DNA of 64,000 nucleotides, taken from NCBI RefSeq assembly GCF_030035675.1, contig NC_084482.1, positions 223,554,943 through 223,618,942 on the forward strand, in the 5' to 3' direction. Within the stretch, counting starts at the first letter, position 1. Each line of letters starts with the position of its first letter. Position numbers and translations under genes: made by a program. The notes beneath the pieces are model-generated. The model made no database searches, was not told where the DNA came from, and saw only the letters and a list, made by a program, of their open reading frames with translations. This DNA is from Rhineura floridana. Its lineage: Eukaryota; Chordata; Lepidosauria; Squamata; Rhineuridae. Positions 37,401 to 43,300 of the stretch are shown piece by piece.

Positions 37401-38009
37401 AGGTTGTCACAGAGAGGAGGGCCGGGATCTCTTCTCAGTCATTCCAGAGTGCAGGACACGGAATAATGGGCTCAAGTTGCAGGAAGCCAGATTTCGACTG
37501 GACATCAGGAAAAACTTCCTAACTGTTAGAGCCATATGACAATGGGACCAATTACCTAGAGAGGTAGTGGGCTCTCCGACACTGGAGGCCTTCAAGAGGC
37601 AGCTGGACAGCCATCTGTCAGGAATGCTTTGATTTGGATTCCTGCATTGAGCAGGGGGTTGGACTTAATGGCCTTATAGGCCTCTTACAACTCTACTATT
37701 CTATGATAGGGTTTCACATAAGTCGGGATCGACTTGAAGGCAGTCCATTTCCATCTCCATTGAAGGTTTTCAACTCCATCTTCACAAAAGGACTTACCAG
37801 TAATACCTGGTAGAGGGAGGCTTGTTGAAGATGTGTGGAAGGAAGTGAGCTTCTGTTGCAGAGATGACCCCGCTAATGAAATGGTCTCCTGGCCTGTAAT
37901 AATTAAATGCTTTTATCCGATCCCTCTCCAGGGTCAAAGGACATTTTGCCTTCAGCATCCCACAGTCTGTGCAAGGCACCTGAAGCAGCAGCAGCAGCAG
38001 AAGGACCAT
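6500..38009 (-). CDS. V2R: Vomeronasal type-2 receptor, complete six-exon gene
   Basis: A family C G-protein-coupled receptor of vomeronasal neurons that detects peptide and other pheromone cues; family members signal through Go and TRPC2. The coding exons are 38009-37798, 28230-27939, 24551-23745, 22150-21923, 19918-19792 and 7410-6500. Each border has AG acceptor and GT donor dinucleotides and the phases match. The sum is 2577 nt, giving 858 aa and a TGA stop. Residues 1-17 form a leucine-rich signal peptide. Residues 18-513 are the Venus-flytrap ligand domain, 514-557 the cysteine-rich linker, and the rest the seven-helix region, ending near [13 protein letters not shown]. Length and exon sizes (292, 807, 228, 127, 911) fit the family. 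No frameshift or stop was found, so the gene looks functional, although its introns are packed with CR1, L2, BovB, SINE and TIR elements. Only the start is a choice: the ATG at 38009 is used because the frame upstream of it has no ATG. Confidence 0.93.
7430..7795. other. V2R intron 5, repeat-poor stretch
   Basis: About 350 bases directly upstream of the last exon with no recognised repeat. They form part of the 12.4 kb intron 5. Confidence 0.4.
7796..7911. mobile_element. Palindromic hAT-type MITE, copy 1
   Basis: A 116-bp element with long inverted arms: CAGAGCTTGGAAAAGTTAC at the left, its complement at the right, and aactacaactcccatcag in both arms. It is flanked by perfect 8-bp duplications ATGACCTC (7788-7795, 7912-7919), diagnostic of hAT transposition. 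A sister copy is at 39142-39257. Confidence 0.88.
8188..11079 (-). CDS. CR1 ORF2: endonuclease and reverse transcriptase, intact
   Basis: 963 codons. The N-terminal apurinic-type endonuclease shows [31 protein letters not shown] and SSDHSAIKL. The reverse transcriptase shows [37 protein letters not shown] and the catalytic box KFADDTKLF. The C-terminal part carries [16 protein letters not shown] and RGHSKKLNV, typical of CR1. The product nicks target DNA and copies its own RNA in place. No frameshift is visible over 2.9 kb, so the enzyme may still work. Confidence 0.95.
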   Translation of the reverse strand: MRAGAQDINSEEQNYHRPNHKCQTHLKRDTAYKCLYANARSLRTKMGELDCLVLEESIDIVSITETWWNGENQWDMVIPGYKLYRKDREGRIGGGVALYVKEGIESSKLETPKEADSSTESLWVVIPCPRRDLILGTIYRPPDQNAQGDLEMRYEIEEASKLGNVVVMGDFNYPDIDWLHMCSSHDKEAKFLDTLNDYSLDQLVMEPTRGTATLDLILSGDRDLVRDVSVVEPIGSSDHSAIKLNIHVTGQLPRKSNTVTFDFKRGNFTKMRGLVKRKLKNKVQRVTSLENAWKLFKNTILEAQLECIPQTRKGTARAKKMPAWLTSKVKEALRGKKSSFKKWKSSPNEENKKEHKLWQKKCKKTIRDAKKEFEEHIAKNIKTNNKKFYKYIQSRRPSRETIGPLDDKGVKGVLKNDKEIAEKLNEFFASVFTVEDIGQIPEPELTFAGRDSEELRQIVVTREEVLSLMDNIKTDKSPGPDGIHPRVLKELKGEIADLLTKICNLSLGSSSVPEDWKVANVTPIFKKGSRGDPGNYRPVSLTSVPGKLVESIIKARLTKHIEEQALLKQSQHGFCKGKSCLSNLLEFFESVNKHIDRGDPVDIVYLDFQKAFDKVPHQRLLRKLSSHGIRGEVLLWIRNWLRRRKQRVGINRQFSQWRAVESGVPQGSVLGPVLFNLFINDLELGVSSEVAKFADDTKLFRVVKTKRDCEELQKDLSKLSEWAEKWQMQFNINKCKIMHIGAKNLNFTYTLMGSELAVTDQERDLGVVVDSTMKMSTQCAAAVKKANSMLGIIRKGIENKTADIIMPLYKSMVRPHLEYCVQFWSPHLKKDIIELEKVQKRATRMIKGMERLPYEERLQHLGLFSLEKRRVRGDMIEVYKIMHGIEKVDREKFFSLSHNTRTRGHSKKLNVGRFRTDKRKYFFTQRIVKLWNLLPQDAVMATSLDGFKRRLDQFMEDRAINGY
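11199..12101 (-). pseudogene. CR1 ORF1 with SGNH esterase domain, one nonsense codon
   Basis: The N-terminal half has a zinc-knuckle-like pair ([10 protein letters not shown], then CSRCNEL), a leucine-rich coiled coil and [13 protein letters not shown], the first block of an SGNH/GDSL hydrolase. The second half continues in the same frame with VVVHVGTND and GFVRHWGTF through [10 protein letters not shown], the later esterase blocks. A single in-frame TAG (11555-11553 on the minus strand) separates the halves where a tyrosine codon would fit. ORF1 of CR1 is thought to bind RNA or membranes; this copy would need ORF1 from elsewhere. Confidence 0.85.
12311..12849. other. V2R intron 5, low-complexity and unassigned
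   Basis: AT-rich sequence with homopolymer runs and an (aac/aat) stretch at 12716-12738, preceded by an L2-tail-like phrase (ctgccctgggctccctttggg). No gene. Confidence 0.35.
12850..13610 (-). mobile_element. Decayed L2 LINE fragment
   Basis: Minus-strand frames show pieces of the L2 reverse transcriptase: [20 protein letters not shown], then [19 protein letters not shown] and [13 protein letters not shown]. The frames are broken several times, so the copy is old. Confidence 0.75.
14102..14216 (-). mobile_element. Truncated Sauria SINE inside TIR element 2
   Basis: It holds only the tail half (aaatggaaatggaatgccttc through ttgccttcctctgac) and stops where a BovB end begins. It sits at the same internal point as the SINE of TIR element 1. 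Confidence 0.7.
14217..14462 (+). mobile_element. BovB 3' end inside TIR element 2
   Basis: It reads tactttggacacataatgag, then gggaaaaacagaagggag and gatggattgattccataaag, to the tail gaaggcacataacac. A short duplication (tttggacacatatactttggacaca) marks its 5' start. Confidence 0.8.
14463..17105. other. Interior of TIR element 2, mostly unassigned
   Basis: 2.6 kb of moderately AT-rich sequence between the shared end modules. Apart from a SINE with an L2-like tail (15239-15410) I recognise no gene or repeat. Open frames are short and lack motifs. If the element is one unit, this is cargo that differs from that of copy 1. Confidence 0.35.
15239..15410 (-). mobile_element. tRNA-type SINE with L2-like 3' tail
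   Basis: On the minus strand it begins gagagccagtgtgatgtag and carries the Sauria-like head. Its end is the L2 terminus (plus strand tatttatttactacatttg, then cctttcctccaaggagttc) instead of the BovB tail. This suggests an alternative partner LINE for mobilisation, or a head joined to an older L2 end. Confidence 0.55.
17106..17228 (+). repeat. CT-rich minisatellite
   Basis: Units near ctctctatctctctctctccagc repeat about five times and abut the GC-rich 3' module of TIR element 2. It is a pure pyrimidine tract on the plus strand. Confidence 0.8.
17229..18071. repeat. GC-rich 3' module of TIR element 2
   Basis: Homologous to 3708-4420: ggccccgtctcggcagtgg, gttgctaggagacgg, cctcagcaggagtggaggcc, and the terminal block from aatcacgcatgcgtggctg to ggagacctggcaaccct. 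An additional segment at 17640-17830 is absent from copy 1. Minus-strand frames in both copies begin alike ([18 protein letters not shown]) only because the DNA is shared. Confidence 0.75.
18186..19517 (+). mobile_element. Four-headed tandem Sauria SINE, split by a solo LTR
   Basis: Four tRNA-like heads follow one another at about 146-bp spacing (starts near 18190, 18345, 19146 and 19292), each with the gtgtagtggtt A-box region and a B box (gggttcaaatcccc or close variants). Only the last has the complete tail (cataagtcaggatcgacttgaaggcagtcc). The second unit is interrupted by an LTR at 18360-19010. A tandem SINE of this size with repeated internal Pol III promoters is unusual. Confidence 0.85.
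18360..19010 (-). mobile_element. Solo LTR fossil (LTR retrotransposon or ERV)
   Basis: A 651-bp block starts TGTCGTGTCC, ends CCTGACA and has exact 5-bp direct repeats TGGTT on both sides. That is the signature of a single LTR left after recombination. An AATAAA signal on the minus strand near 18416-18421 sets the orientation. No internal region is present. The exact flanking repeats suggest a fairly young insertion, younger than the SINE it interrupts. Family uncertain between Ty3/Gypsy and ERV. Confidence 0.75.
19792..19918 (-). CDS. V2R: V2R exon 5: cysteine-rich linker
   Basis: 127 bp after the acceptor tctttatgcttag. It encodes [18 protein letters not shown], then [17 protein letters not shown] and TISTQE, ending with one base that completes D with exon 6. 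All expected cysteines of the linker between ligand domain and helices are present. The donor is gtgagtg. Confidence 0.95.
19919..21215. other. V2R intron 4, left part
   Basis: AT-rich intron without a recognised mobile element. It holds a (CA)n run at 20074-20091 and a (GAA)n run near 20932-20947. Confidence 0.4.
21228..21418 (+). mobile_element. Sauria SINE in V2R intron 4
   Basis: A complete SINE without the middle segment (head ggagagccagtgaggtg, B box gggttcgaatcccc, BovB-like tail). It is flanked by direct repeats of about 12 bp (aatatttaattt-like at 21216-21227 and 21419-21430), as expected for LINE-mediated insertion. Confidence 0.88.
21923..22150 (-). CDS. V2R: V2R exon 4: end of ligand-binding domain
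   Basis: 228 bp after the acceptor catattctag, encoding [19 protein letters not shown], then [18 protein letters not shown] and [16 protein letters not shown]. The donor is gtgggg. It is in frame with exons 3 and 5. A broken paralogue is at 43602-44273. Confidence 0.95.
22590..22975 (+). mobile_element. BovB 3' end in V2R intron 3
   Basis: It reads ggtaagagaaaaatcaactc, then gaaaaagacaaataattggg, then catactttggacacatcatg and gacttgaacagcaacag. 5'-truncated and moderately diverged. Confidence 0.85.
23262..23513 (+). mobile_element. L2 LINE 3' end
   Basis: It encodes the L2 end phrase [12 protein letters not shown] and continues to the terminal motif cgcccagagtggctggac with an ataaattcaataaataaa tail. 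Confidence 0.75.
23745..24551 (-). CDS. V2R: V2R exon 3: core of Venus-flytrap domain
   Basis: 807 bp (269 codons) after the acceptor ccttgacag. It starts [20 protein letters not shown], continues [20 protein letters not shown], and ends VAYSSRSKW through QRLQPWQ before the donor gtattt. It supplies most of the ligand-binding lobes. No stop or frameshift. Confidence 0.95.
24560..25252. other. V2R intron 2, right part
   Basis: AT-rich sequence with no recognised repeat or gene. Confidence 0.35.
25260..25880 (-). mobile_element. Probable solo LTR fossil
   Basis: A block beginning TGTCCTGGCTCCC lies between 7-bp direct repeats TACATGC (25253-25259 and 25881-25887). A minus-strand AATAAA near 25324-25329 lies 65 bases from one end, as in an LTR. 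The right terminus is not a clean CA, so the exact borders and the family are uncertain. No internal genes. Confidence 0.4.
25890..26660 (-). mobile_element. Decayed L2 LINE fragment
   Basis: Minus-strand frames give L2 C-terminal reverse transcriptase pieces: [34 protein letters not shown] and [17 protein letters not shown], followed by the AT-rich 3' region. Old and broken. Confidence 0.8.
26661..27552. other. V2R intron 2, unassigned
   Basis: AT-rich intron sequence. A thymine-rich zone lies at 26860-27180. No gene or clear repeat seen. Confidence 0.35.
27553..27772 (+). mobile_element. BovB 3' end
   Basis: It reads agaagacatgattcactag, then aggaaggccaaacaagagatg, to the tail aatcgacttgaaggcacat. 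It lies 167 bases from V2R exon 2 in intron 2. Confidence 0.85.
27939..28230 (-). CDS. V2R: V2R exon 2: ligand domain
   Basis: 292 bp after the acceptor gtatttttgcag. It completes the split W codon, then reads [38 protein letters not shown] and [18 protein letters not shown] to LLGIYKIPQ. The donor is gtaggaat. The exon length equals the usual size in the family. Confidence 0.95.
28472..28615 (-). mobile_element. CR1 LINE 3' end fragment
   Basis: Very close to the ends at 575-775 and 7978-8187 (gatcaggccagtggcccatc, aagcccgcaagcaggaccc). Low divergence implies recent insertion. Confidence 0.88.
28868..29190. mobile_element. Palindromic MITE with long inner arms
   Basis: The centre (28956-29127) is a near-perfect inverted repeat of about 55 bp per arm: aagtgtagtttgtgaagggtg and ttgttagaagacccctattt on one side and their complements on the other. 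The outer part contains attccactattattccac. A diverged relative is at 34300-34550. Terminal borders are approximate and the superfamily is not assigned. Confidence 0.65.
29191..29965. other. V2R intron 1, unassigned
   Basis: Holds an (ATT)n run near 29390-29408. No gene or recognised mobile element. Confidence 0.35.
30137..32172 (-). mobile_element. 5'-truncated L2 LINE inserted in BovB
   Basis: A 2.0 kb L2 copy starting in the linker upstream of the reverse transcriptase and ending in the TTTATT tail at 30137. A 537-codon frame (31882-30269) covers the reverse transcriptase and C-terminal domain without a break. Because it interrupts BovB, it is the younger of the two. Confidence 0.9.
30269..31882 (-). 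CDS. L2 reverse transcriptase, 537-codon open frame
   Basis: Key blocks: [73 protein letters not shown], the catalytic [45 protein letters not shown], and the C-terminal [13 protein letters not shown]. These define the L2 clade. The endonuclease is absent because of truncation. A second short frame (32172-31954) encodes the upstream linker. It cannot mobilise itself in this form. Confidence 0.92.
   Translation of the reverse strand: MPSTTVTICSSTLDSFQLIHPADIDNLLEGMRPTTCSLDPCPSWIIKQSRKGLADRISEVINASLQQGHLPGSLKEAIVIPLLKKPSLNPSSLDSFRPVSNLPFLSKIIEKVVAFQLQSFLELTDYYDSSQSGFRPGHGTETIMVALVDDLRRELDKGKVSLLVLLDLSAVFDTIDHDILLGRLSEMGLRGTVFQWLRSFLEGRSQRVLFGDFSSDPWPLSCGVPQGSVLSPMLFNIYMTPLGEIIRRFGIRFHQYADDTQLYFSFPPDMKDAILPLNNCLTAVKTWMTKNKLKLNPDKTEVLVVGHRTKLEIWNVPLLDGVLLPLKTQVRSLGVLLDSALTLEAHVLATSRSAFARLKLVCQLRPFLELSDLTTVTHALVTSKLDYCNSLYTGLPLKILRQLKLVQRAAARMLIGAGWRVHTTPLLKQLHWLPISYRVQFKILVLTFRALSGSGPSYLSNRISFYEPARSLRSSLDPGLNIPSFSQIHRTGIRNRSFSVVAPTLWNSLPQEIRSSSSLISFRRQVKTFLFRLAFEL
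34226..34290 (+). repeat. LINE 3' tail scrap (L2/CR1-like)
   Basis: The phrase taacccactctgagactttt followed by gggtaataaattctaat resembles the 3' terminus of L2-like elements and abuts the 5' truncation point of the BovB. Confidence 0.45.
34300..34550. mobile_element. Diverged relative of the MITE at 28868
   Basis: It shares gagctacaat, actgttcaaccactc, cacccttcacaaattacact and gaagccatgactg in the same order as the element at 28868-29190, but the inverted arms have decayed. Confidence 0.55.
34551..35635. other. V2R intron 1, unassigned
   Basis: AT-rich sequence. Around 35260-35370 the phrase agttagccatttgtctactttgagtaggg recalls a repeat also seen near 19640, but it is too short to classify. 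No gene. Confidence 0.3.
35640..36260 (+). repeat. Unclassified interspersed repeat, copy A
   Basis: Shares long diverged stretches with 41060-41720 on the opposite strand: gaggctaaaaatcacacacc, ggctgatcattact, ggtagaaacacactcactg, gcgtcttcacttctctcttc and aattaagcttcaaagagat. The two halves occur in swapped order in the other copy. No coding domain is recognised. Confidence 0.6.
36461..36936 (-). mobile_element. BovB 3' end
   Basis: Encodes on the minus strand [39 protein letters not shown] and [18 protein letters not shown], followed by the tail. One frameshift lies near the C terminus. Provides the uninterrupted reference for the split copy at 29966-34225. Confidence 0.9.
37073..37765 (+). 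mobile_element. Sauria SINE interrupted by CR1
   Basis: The SINE head and body run from agagccagtgtggtgtagtgg to taccctattcataa (37250), then a CR1 3' end intervenes. The SINE tail resumes at gggtttcacataagtcggg and ends at cagtccatttccatc (37765). Confidence 0.88.
37251..37686 (+). mobile_element. CR1 LINE 3' end inserted in a SINE
   Basis: 436 bp. It encodes [13 protein letters not shown]-like sequence at its start ([19 protein letters not shown] by eye), [19 protein letters not shown], and ends with the CR1 tail actctactattctatgat. This subfamily differs from the long CR1 at 7978-12310. Confidence 0.85.
37798..38009 (-). CDS. V2R: V2R exon 1: signal peptide and start of ligand domain
   Basis: ATG at 38009 begins [17 protein letters not shown], a cleavable signal peptide. 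Next come [20 protein letters not shown] and [20 protein letters not shown]. The exon ends in the first two bases of a W codon before the donor gtaagt. The frame stays open further upstream but only with non-ATG codons. Confidence 0.92.
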
Positions 38010-38545
38010 CCTGTGTCTGCCTGGAAGAGCCACCTCCTGTGTTCTGCTTCTCCTCAACTAATTAGAATTACCAAAGGAAGCCAAACTCTTTTGGCAAGGC
38101 TTTCCGAATGCTGATGGAGCCCAGCCAAGACTTCACTTCTGAAAGGGATGGAAATCAACCTCACACCCACATTGTCCTCCGCACCTGCTCAAAATCTCAG
38201 TCCAAGCTCTCAGAGTCAGAACAACCACCTATGTACCAGCCCTTTCTGGCTTGGATGCAAGACGTCGCCTCATGTTGCTCTTGATTGTGAGGTTTATTTT
38301 AGCGGACAAAATATTTTAGTGTCTTTGGACAAATCCCTGGAGCTTTGGAGAGTGGAAGAGGAAGAAGAATCACTATGATTTCATTAATTGTAAGGGGAAG
38401 AAGCATCACCTCTTCAACATCCTCAACTCTTCACGTGGCTCCATGCGCAGGTGCAAGGCTGGACGAAAACATGCTTTCAAAATCTCCCAGATGAGGCTCC
38501 AAACTTTCAGATGGAGAAGGAACGTGGTAGATGGACACATTTATT
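38010..38545. promoter_or_regulatory. Upstream region of the V2R gene
   Basis: About 530 bases upstream of the V2R start codon. It presumably holds the 5' untranslated region and promoter. I could not recognise a TATA box or other element with confidence. Confidence 0.3.
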
Positions 38546-38720
38546 ATCTATCTTATTTATTTATGTCATTTCTATACCGCTTTATATTATTCGGAAAACA
38601 ATTCTCAAAGCTGTTTACAACCTAGATTAAAACATTGAACAAAACATCACAAAATATTAAAAGAAAACATTACAAATTCAAGCCAAATATAAAAAACACA
38701 TTCAAAACAGCATAATTATC
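38546..38720 (-). mobile_element. L2-like LINE 3' fragment
   Basis: It has the terminus ttatttatttatgtcatttc, then taccgctttatattattcgg and ctcaaagctgtttacaacct, as in L2 3' ends, followed by A-rich decay. Confidence 0.6.
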
Positions 38721-39141
38721 AGAAAAATAAAAGTATTCTCTTAAACATAAATATTATGAGTTAAGAATCAAATACAAAATACAAACTCCCAAAAGAGCAT
38801 CATTAGTTAATTAATTAAAACAACTATACTAGGAGCTACACCCCCCCCAATAATCCCTCCCAAATATGTCCTTGACAGTCCTCCATGTCTAAATTCCACT
38901 CTGATTCATTCCCACAAACCATACAGATAACTTCTCTCCAGCCAAACACCATAAGGAACAAATGCTTAGCCTACAAAAATACATAGCATCCAACGCAACC
39001 ACTCCCTCCCCATCTCTCACCCAGGTAGGGCCATACTCAATACCAGTTCAGTTTCTCATACTGAGTGGTATTGGGCATCTTTGAAGCATACGAAAACATG
39101 ACAACCCAGACTCTTACTCTGGGCCGCACATGCACAATTGC

Positions 39142-39257
39142 CAGAGTTTGGAAAAGTTACTTTTTTGAACTACAACTCCCATCGGCCAAATCCAGTGGCC
39201 ATGCTGGCTGGGGCTGATGGGAGATGTAGTTCAAAAAAGTAACTTTTCCAAGCTCTG
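39142..39257. mobile_element. Palindromic hAT-type MITE, copy 2
   Basis: Sister of 7796-7911 with the same long arms (ggaaaagttacttttttgaac and its complement) and a short inverted core. Flanks cacaattg and cacaattc suggest an 8-bp duplication with one change. Confidence 0.85.
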
Positions 39258-39993
39258 CACAATTCAACTATAAACCTATAATACAACATCGTTCACTCTC
39301 TCTCTATGATAATACATTCAACGGTACAATATTAAAGGGGATGATGCCCTCATGGAGACCCCAAAAGTTCTGCATTGCAGCAACCTTCATAGCTCATCTG
39401 TGGGCTGGGCGCAGTCAATTAGCTGCAGGTGTTTCCACTCTCCTCCTCTGGAATTAGCAATAGCGTCCTGACTCTTGTAAAGAGTCAGGATCAAGATTTC
39501 CTTTTCAGACAGTGGTGGGGAACCTCTGGCCTGTGGGCCAAATTAGGCCTCCCAGGCCTCCCCATGTGACCCACAAGGCTTTCTTTGGCCAAGCCATGCT
39601 CCACCTGCCTGATACTTCACATCATATATGATGTCAGGTGCAGGACAGATAAAGACCAAAAGTGCAGCCACCACTGACAAGATGAGACTGACAGGCACCA
39701 CATCACTGTGACAGCACTGACAACCAGCTGGCTTTTGAGGCTTGGGCACTTTGCACATGGCTCTTTGCAAGTCCCAATGATGAGCAACTTGCTGGCATGG
39801 GTAAAAATGCATCAGCTGATGTCATTGTATCATCAAGTGATAGGTGGCAAACCTTCCCACCTTGGCCCACATGGGGTGAGAGAAAAAAAGGAAGTGGCCC
39901 ACCCCAATACTACCCTATTTGCTGCCCCATAGTCCATCCCTGATGGCACCGCTGTTTTGAGTTCTGAGATCAAGATATAGAGGGCCTTGAAGG

Positions 39994-40290
39994 TCAACAC
40001 CGGCAACTTGTGTTGGTCTTGGTTATACTGTTCTGACAGTGATAACCAAACTCATTCTTTCCAATCTTTGTGAGGTGCAACTCATCACTTGCCAGCAGTC
40101 CTTGTTTGAGGAAGTGTAGCCCATGGCCCCAGAATCCAAATCTCTCATGTTGGCACCACCTTTGTAGCCAGTCATTCATCTGGAGCACTTTTTTCCTTTC
40201 AACTCCTCTTCTAAGTAGCAGAAGGATGGATGTGAAAACTGTCTGGGCCCCAAAGTCCTTGAGTTTCCTTCCCAGAGCTTCAACTCTGCT
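39994..40290 (-). pseudogene. SGNH esterase fragment from a LINE ORF1
   Basis: The minus strand encodes MNDWLQRWCQHERFGFWGH, then GLLASDELHLTKIGKNEFG. This parallels the C-terminal SGNH esterase blocks of the CR1 ORF1 at 11199-11549 ([25 protein letters not shown]). It is a different lineage from that copy and is truncated. Whether it derives from CR1, L2 or a captured ORF is open. Confidence 0.5.
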
Positions 40291-40380
40291 ATTCTATGAA
40301 CTCAACATGATCTGGAAAAAAATTACCCTAGGTTATCCTTTACTCTTTTTAAACAATTACTATATTCACAATCATAGTGG

Positions 40381-40515
40381 CTATTTCTTCTTCTTCTTCT
40401 TCTTCTTCTTCTTCTTCTTCTTCTATTTATTTATTTATTTATTTATTTATTATTAGATTTATATCCCACCCTTCTTCCCAGCAGGAGCCCAGGGCAGCAA
40501 AGTACTTGAGGGTAA
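40381..40515 (-). repeat. (TTC)n microsatellite and L2 tail
   Basis: About fourteen TTC units (40381-40423) run into TATT repeats and the L2 end phrase tatatcccacccttcttcccag. Confidence 0.75.
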
Positions 40516-41059
40516 GGATGAAAACAGCCCTAGAGCAATAGAAATAGTGCTGTGTACAGTAAGGTGGCTGTAACTTAGGCCTTATTTCTGATTTTCCCAA
40601 TGTATGCAACTCAGCATGAGGCCTTTTCAGGGTTTTAGGACAGACAAATCAAGCCAGCAACCAGTAAAATTCCAATTGTTTTCCATAATTAGTTTCCAGT
40701 CACTTAGTTAGTCCTTTATATAGCAACCAGTTCAACATTTTTCCTTGATTGTCCAACAGGAAGGAAAATCTAAGTCAGGAACAAGAGTAGAAGGAGGGAC
40801 CCTCAAAAATGAGTTGACCTTTTGGTATCTGCTTGTTCACTGTATCCATAACATCCTGGCTTCCTGTAATTTGAGCCCATTATTATTTTTATTCAAAATA
40901 AAAAAGAAGTATGTTAAACTAAACTATATGAAAGCATCTGTTAAAGTGGCCATTAATACAAGGCTTAGAAGGATATTATTAGCATTCATCCTGGTTTGTT
41001 TGCACAAACTTTTCTTACAGGTAAACTATGCAAAGCCCACTCCTTATCAAGCATTCATT

Positions 41060-41720
41060 TTTGTTTGTCTGTGTTGAACCACGCTGTGTTGAACCACGCA
41101 ATTGTGGTTGTACCCTTTTCCGTGCATTTCCCCATCGCTTTTTCCATTCCTTGGAAGTGGCTCTGTTGCACAACAGCTCAAATCCATGTGAACTGTGCAG
41201 CTAGAGGCAAATGAATCAGCAAAGTAATGACCAGCCACAGGGAGAATAGCCAGAGGGGAGGCGGCCCAGAGAGAGTCCGCAAGCCTTGGTAGCAGACTTG
41301 GGGGTGGGGGTGGGTTATATGCAATTTCACCGTTTAGAGATGGGTGGGTGATTTTTCGCCTCTACGTGCAGCTACATGTGTTTGTGTGTTTAGCTGCCAT
41401 GACTGAGTTGATTTACAATCTGTGATGAACAATATTATTATTATATTTGTATACAATGGAATGGAATGCTGCCCTGGGCTCCTGCTATTAGCCACATCTG
41501 GAAGGGGAACGGGTTGACCTGTCGGTCAGTTGCAAAATCTCTGTGAAGCTTAATTTTTTTTAAAAAAAAAAAATGCACTCAAGCGGCTCCCACCAGGTTT
41601 TACGGTAAAAAGGGGTGGAGTTTGATGAGGGTCGTGTGCCCCCGTCTGCAGAAGAGAGAAGTGGAGATGCACTGGAGCTGGAAGAACAGGGAGTGTGTTT
41701 CTACCCTAAAATTACCCTCT
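41060..41720 (-). repeat. Unclassified interspersed repeat, copy B
   Basis: Reverse-strand relative of 35640-36260. On the minus strand the segment with tagggtagaaacacactccc comes first and the segment with gaggcgaaaaatcacccacc second, the opposite of copy A. Confidence 0.6.
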
Positions 41721-41764
41721 CCCAGCTTTCAACAGCTCTCCACCACCCACCCACATCCATACCC

Positions 41765-43300
41765 ACTTTAGGGGTCTTTGGGAAGGAGCTGTAAGTTGTA
41801 GTTTTGGAGACAGTCTGAGGACACAGTCAGGGAGCTGTAGGTGCCTGTCCCTTCTGCTGGGGTTGATGAAACCCCTCTGCTGGACATGCTGTTGTTAGAG
41901 TCATTACCGGAGCCACCCCTCCATGCTGAGAATATTGCCACTGCATTGTCCAAGGACCCAGTTCTTGCCTGTGTTCTCAACTGGGTGAGGAGGGGATGGC
42001 CATTAGGAGAGCTTGAGGAGAAATTCAGACCATTTGTATCCAAACAACATGAACTATCAGTGCACAAGGGATCACTTCTGTGGGGAAACAGAGTTGTCAT
42101 TCCCGCTGTGTTGGGATATCGGGTGTTGGAAGCCCTACATGTGGAACACCCTGGTATAGTGTGAACAAAGGCTCTGGGGTGCAGCTATGTATGGTGGCCC
42201 AAGATGGACAGCGAGATTGAAGAATGCGTCAAGAGATGTGAGAAGTGTCAGGTTTCAAGATCAGCTCCACCACATGCCCCAGTGCACCCATGGGAATTGA
42301 CAAAAATGCCATGGTCATGGCTTCATATTGACTTTGCAGGCCTTTTCCAGGGACAAACCTTCTTGATTGTTGTTGTTTCATACTCCAAATGGTTAGAAGT
42401 GGTTCCTGTATTGTCATTGACATCCCTTGTTGTAATCAAGACCTTAGGCAGGCTTTTCACAACACATGGTTTGCCCAACACCATTGTCTCAGACAATGGG
42501 GCCCAGTTCACACCTGCAGAATTCTCCACATTACTGGATAATGGACTGATTCGGCATATCACTTCAGCCCCCTTTTTCATCCAGTAACCAATGGCTAGGC
42601 TGACAGGATGGTCAGAACAACAAAGGATGCATTGAAATGGATTGTAGAAGGTGACCGGGACCGACGCCTTACAAGTTTTCTCCTGACACAACATATCACA
42701 CCTTGAGCCACAACTAGAAGGAGCCCAGCTGAGCTATTAATGAACAGACAATTAATGACTCTGCTTGATCAGTTGCATCCTGACTTGACCAAGGACCAAC
42801 CAAGGTAGTCTGCTGCAGTTCAAGAACCTGCATGGGTGTTCACCCCAGGTGACCCTGTGTATGTCAGGAACTACGGTGCAGGTGAAACGTGGATTCCTGT
42901 CACTGTGACCCAAGCTACAGGGTCATTGTCCTACAGGGCTCAAACATCGGACGGCCATGTGTTATGTCGACATGTGGACCAGATGAGAGGACGAAGCCCA
43001 GCTCCATCAGTTCTCTCTGAGTGTGCTGGAAATACTCACGTGGGAAGAGGAAATGAGCCAGTGGCTGTTTCTTATGCCGGACAAGAGCAGTTGCGCCTGG
43101 ACCCTGAAGTAGACCTGCATGAACCAGGGCCAAATGGGGAACTAGGTGATGCACTATCAGTTTCAATGCGAAACTGTCGCATTAGGGCTCATCCCAAGTA
43201 TCTTCAGGACTATGAGAGCTGGGGGGGGGAGGGATTTTTGTATTGGCACTCCAGGCTTGCCATACCAGGAACTGCTGAGTCTGCCTAGAGGTGTGGAAGT
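41765..43300 (+). mobile_element. Ty3/Gypsy LTR retrotransposon fossil, integrase region
   Basis: Frames encode an integrase of Metaviridae type: a zinc-binding region (VKRCEKCQVSRS), the catalytic core (WSWLHIDFAG through SDNGAQFTPAEF) and a C-terminal part (FTPGDPVYVRNYG). Gag, protease and reverse transcriptase are not present in the window. The copy is a partial, broken fossil with several breaks. It sits beside the V2R exon 4 pseudogene. The region at about 43300-43440 may include part of its 3' LTR. Confidence 0.8.

Noticed and set aside
39512-39945. Possible hAT element starting cagtggtggggaacctctggc
   Set aside because: The left end looks like a hAT terminus, but no matching right end or 8-bp duplication could be confirmed.
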